From: Aphelocoma coerulescens
Lineage: Eukaryota > Chordata > Aves > Passeriformes > Corvidae
NCBI RefSeq assembly: GCF_041296385.1
Contig: NC_091015.1
Coordinates: 90,380,004-90,444,003, forward strand
Reading direction: 5' to 3'
DNA: 64,000 nt
The notes beneath the pieces were generated by a model. That model was not told where the DNA came from, made no database searches, and saw nothing but the letters and a program-made list of their open reading frames with translations. Positions within the stretch are counted from its first letter, which is position 1; every line of letters starts with the position of its first letter. A program made the position numbers and the translations under genes. This document shows, in pieces, positions 60,129 through 64,000 of the stretch.

Positions 60129-60540
60129 CTGAAAAAAAGAAAAAGAGAAGATAATCAGTCAAAAATTCAGACAAGCCCAGCTTCTACATTTATTGAATGC
60201 TCTGAAAAACATATACCTTTGGAATACATCCTGAATATTATGATTACTGGAATTAAGATAACCTTACAATAAAAGTCTGCCAAAAAAACCCACTAAACTT
60301 TAAAAGTATACTAATGGACAAGTCATCACTTTGACTGACTTAACACAAATGGCATGGCCTGTTAGCAAGCCTCAGAAGAAAAAAGGATACCAGAATTAGC
60401 CTTTTTCATCAGTAAATAAAAACTATCAGATGGATCCTGTAGCTTTTACGCATTCCAAATCCCACTTTCATTTTTTGTCCAGCAGGGAGGAAGAGTATCA
60501 AGTTATCAAGAGTAGGTATGCTTAGAACAAATATCAGTTA

Positions 60541-60692
60541 AAAAAAAACACCAAAGAACATCCAGACCAAAAGCCCCACCCAAAACCCCACAACAACAAA
60601 GACAAACAAGCAAAACCACCCAAACAAAAAAACCCACCAAAAAAAACCCAACCCACCTAAAAAAGACAAAAAGACCCACCAAAAATCCCCAA
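60541..60692. repeat. A/C-rich low-complexity tract
   Basis: Irregular AAAACCCA-like units over about 150 bp, with almost no T. The TRIO sense strand is correspondingly G/T-rich. Confidence 0.75.
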
Positions 60693-63164
60693 CACTGTTT
60701 ACATTCAACTTTTCTTAAATCACTTCTGTAAGCAGAATTCTTTTTTGCTGCCTGACAAGAGCAGTGTTTTGCAATGGAGAGGACATTTTGTCATACTGGC
60801 TCTGTACATACATGGTGAATGAAACAGTGCCCAAGGTGAGTGATTACAGTCAATGTTGCAGAGCAGCACATCACCAGCTTGTCCCTCCCTCTCCACTTCC
60901 TACTTCTACTACTCTAATTCTGTGGCCAAGTCCTAAAGTTCTTCCTTCTTTGATAAGGAAGATTTAGGAAGCATTTTTTTACTTTATATTTCACCTGTAC
61001 AATACAGAATTGGTTATGTTTAGGCCAATGTTGTTCATCTTACAAGAACTGGATGACATATCTTCAACTAACTTATCTGTACAATCCTTCCCAGTCTGCT
61101 TGGATTAATGTATTGTTTAAAATAATCCCATCCGAAGAAAGTAACTCTGCTGGGGTAAGTGGGAAGCACGTTGCTTCTCTATAACTATTGAAGTACAAAA
61201 GTGCTGTTAAGACTCTTCCTCTTCAAAAATAGCCAAATGTTTCATATCCTTTGGTCTGAGGTTCTGAGCTTAAATGAAAAACCTGTGCATTTCTAAACTA
61301 AAATTTGAAGGTATCGAACCAGTGTCCATCAAGTAACCTAATATCTATACTTAAGGGCATCATAAATGCAAATTACATCACAGGTTTTCTACTCCAGACA
61401 GCAGTACTGAGACTTCTGTGCCAGGACAGTATCTAGATACTGGCACTACTCTTCAAAACAGACCTGGGATGCACCAAACACAACACCCAAGGATCAAAAA
61501 TGGTCAGGTGCATATCATCATTTATGCATCTGTTTCATCTGAAGAACTGGGGGAAGACATGCTGGCAGTCCTCAGAAAACATAAAGCCTAGTGGTGACAA
61601 GAGCTTGCTAGAATTACAGCATGAGGTTTACTAGATGGCAGGAAATTTTGTAAAGGAAAGAACTGTGAAGCAGCACATAGGATTGCCTGGGGAAGACTAT
61701 GGCCTATCCATGACTGGGGATTTTTAAAATATGTGTTCAGACAAATGTCTGTCAGCAATGGGTCCCTCAAGTTCACCATAACTGAAGTGTTTAACCAGGG
61801 CATTGTCTCAGCACTCACAGAATGCAAACAAAAGAAAACAAAACAAATCAACTTCCAGCCAGATGGAAGTTCCCTGGCTAGTTCTCTGTTTTTCCACGAA
61901 CACCACAGACCAAAAACAAACCCAAAATTCAGTACACATTCTCAGAAAGGCTAAACCAGGAAATCAAGTTCCTTGGGTAGCCACGCAGCGTGGAGGGTTT
62001 CTACATGATGGATAGCATTTTGCAATTACACAGCAACTCCAGACTGGCAAAGCAGTGCAGGGTTGACTTTCATGCTCGCACTTAGGCTCTCAAGAGTCTA
62101 AGACACAGCCAAAGGAACCTTGTGTGTTATTACTCCTCCAGAGTACTGGCCATGGGTTATCAGCCATTCACTGAAACTGCCTACAGTTTTGTTCCTACTA
62201 CATTCCTGTTCGTTATGGACTAAAGCTCTAAATAAAACTTTAAGAAAAAGCTTGGGCTTAAATAAATCACCTAAAAAGACAGCAAATACCCTTTTCCACC
62301 TTGAAATATTTGGGCTTCAGTTGACTGCTAAGGCATACAGGCACGCCTCCAGGGTTAAATATTTTTTTAGTGTGCTTTGAGCTACCCACCATAAGCTTAA
62401 TGCCAATTTAGCATGCTCAGCTTTCATTTCAGCCATGGCAATTCCTTTTCTTTACAGTAAATTTGGAGGTAGAAAACACTTTCTCCTCACCTAAAAAGCA
62501 TGCAGAAACTAGTGCCGTACTTTGCTGTCTCTCTTAGCTCAAAATTACTCAAGACACTGATGTTACCGCAATTGCTTGCTCAGATTTCTAAGCCCTTAAA
62601 CTACTTCACCTCGGATGATGATGCACAGTAGCTGCACGTTTTACTTTGCCTGTGGCATGTAAGAAGCGAGAAACATTTAACTAACATCTCTCTGACTATT
62701 AAGGGGCCGATCAAGGTAAACACCCTAGCAAATACGTTAGTGCTTGGCTCATGTTCTGCATCTGCATATCCTTAAGGCTGACTGCCTTGGATTATCATAT
62801 TCCTGCTGCTCTAAACAGTCTATTTTTATTCCAGTTCTGCAGTGTTAAAGCTTAACTGAAAAGACTGTGGGGATTACAACAGATGAAAGAATGCTGGGGA
62901 GCAAAGAGGGTGAATACGGCAAAGTATCATTTTTATCTCCAATGAAGCAAAAAATAAAACAAAAAACAGCAATATAAGCAGGTTTGAAGGACTTGGGGTG
63001 GGTCCTCCCTCCCCCTTTTTAAAGCCTCCTCTCTGCAAAACATTTGTGGCTGTGAGGATTTGAGGATTTAATAAAAAAAAAAAAAAAATTAAAAGGCATT
63101 TACCACACTCAAATGAAATGCCATAAATATCTGCACCAATCTCTCCCTCCACAGCTCAGCATCC

Positions 63165-63375
63165 TCCGCGCCAGCCGGCTGCATCACATGTTCCTGAGGG
63201 TGATGTCATCCCTGCCGGGCCGGCCGGCTGCAGCTCCCGCCGCCGCGGTGCCGCCGCAGTGCCCGCAGCTCCCGCCCCGCGCAGCCACCGGGGCCGCGGG
63301 CGGACCCGCGCCCGAGCGGCGATCCCCGGGCAGGCAGGGATTCCAGCGGGTATCATTCCCGCGGCACACGCTTCT
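63165..63375. promoter_or_regulatory. CpG-island-like segment inside intron 1, possible alternative promoter
   Basis: About 210 bp of abrupt GC-rich sequence with roughly thirty CpG dinucleotides, set in AT-rich intron. It contains a CRE-like TGATGTCA at 63201-63208 and a GC box (CCCGCCCC, 63271-63278). It lies 3 kb upstream of exon 2 in TRIO orientation. Its open frames on both strands show no recognised homology and no clear donor joining exon 2 in the required phase. It may be a promoter, an enhancer or an untranslated first exon, or a GC-rich unique sequence with no such role. Confidence 0.5.
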
Positions 63376-64000
63376 CCTCTGAAAGCGCAGCACGCACCTA
63401 AGGCACATATCTATGCCTAAAAAAAGGCACTCTTATTTTAAAAGTGTTGCTTTCAATATTAAATCCTGCATCTTTTAAAGACCATTTAAGTCTTAAACAG
63501 GATAACCATCCTTGATATTTTCAGTACCTATTAAAAGAATACTCATTTTACAGTTTTACATTTTTTAATAGGAAGTATATGCCCTTCTGTAGTAACATAC
63601 ACCATACACATGCTTTTCCCTAACTACCAGCAAAGAGTGAAGAAGCTCAAATTACGCTAATTAACATTCAACTTCAGTATATTCAGTAGAATAAGTAACA
63701 CACTATTATGTAGTCCATTTCAATATGAGGTTCCCCCCACCCGTCACGAAGAATTACACAATCCTTTGAATTGTATACAGTCTTCTACTAAACAGAGCCT
63801 TGTCGAAAAAACAGCTATTTAAATGCTGTGTCACACAACTAAAGATCTTTAAAACATGCAAACAAAAAAGAAACAGTCACCTAAACATTTTATACACTGG
63901 AAAATTATGAGGTCTTCCCCAAAAACACACCATTTCCTCTTTGCCCCCACAACTTCAGGGCCCAAAGACACCATCAGCTAGCCAAATTTAACAAACTCGT

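Larger units (their letters stand above)
60129..64000 (-). other. TRIO intron 1 (5' part missing)
   Basis: Intron upstream of exon 2. It contains an A/C-rich tract at 60541-60692 and a CpG-island-like block at 63165-63375. The first coding exon, which I recall in vertebrates as encoding a Ser/Gly/Ala-rich N-terminus, was looked for in the GC-rich block on the minus strand and not found. Confidence 0.8.

Noticed and set aside
63113..63408. TRIO coding exon 1 in the GC-rich block
   Set aside because: No minus-strand frame matches the Ser/Gly/Ala-rich N-terminus expected before the RKNDEM segment, and I found no donor giving the one-base phase that exon 2 requires.
1..64000. CRISPR arrays, operons, rRNA, tRNA, snoRNA or microRNA genes
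   Set aside because: No regular spacer repeats or recognisable RNA gene signatures were seen; the window is eukaryotic intron and exon sequence. Small RNAs would need a covariance-model search that I cannot run.

Overview
This window is a stretch of vertebrate, most likely songbird (passerine), nuclear DNA lying inside one large gene. AT-rich introns carry CR1 LINE copies with the ATTCTATG-type 3' end and avian-looking endogenous retrovirus LTRs. No Alu- or L1-like sequence was noticed. The class call rests on these repeats; the passerine call is inference from repeat style.

The gene is TRIO, read on the minus strand, so its 5' side is at the high-coordinate end. Twelve consecutive coding exons can be placed to the base. 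All have GT-AG borders, compatible phases and no stops or frameshifts. They lie at 60054-60128, 53335-53449, 49827-50019, 48674-49186, 45490-45612, 37265-37456, 33853-33984, 28601-28831, 21332-21454, 14547-14738, 4419-4588 and 3333-3507. Together they give 2234 nt, or 744 codons, about a quarter of the protein: nearly all of the SEC14/CRAL-TRIO lipid-binding domain and the first part of the spectrin-repeat array. The first coding exon lies beyond 64000. The remaining spectrin repeats, both DH-PH RhoGEF units, the SH3 and Ig domains and the kinase domain lie below position 1. I number the exons 2-13 on the assumption of a single upstream coding exon.

Region by region: 1-3332 is intron with a plus-strand CR1 3' fragment. 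3333-4588 holds two exons around a 0.9 kb intron. 4589-14546 is a 10 kb intron with a possible LTR fragment and a G-rich tract. 14739-21331 holds a solo LTR with a candidate 4-bp duplication. 21455-28600 is mostly featureless. 28832-33852 has an A47 run and two different LTRs about 0.2 kb apart; the second has a clean 5-bp duplication. 33985-48673 is three introns separated by two short exons. 48674-50019 has the largest exon and its neighbour. 53830-55807 is a CR1 with a large internal deletion. 60129-64000 is intron 1, containing a CpG-island-like segment at about 63165-63375.

The most interesting structure is in the gene itself. Exons 6-9 and 10-13 are two copies of an ancestral spectrin exon cassette, with a 41-codon then a 64-codon exon in each copy aligning without gaps. 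The large retroelements are all antisense to TRIO. I found no evidence of a novel biological system, no second protein-coding gene and no RNA gene.
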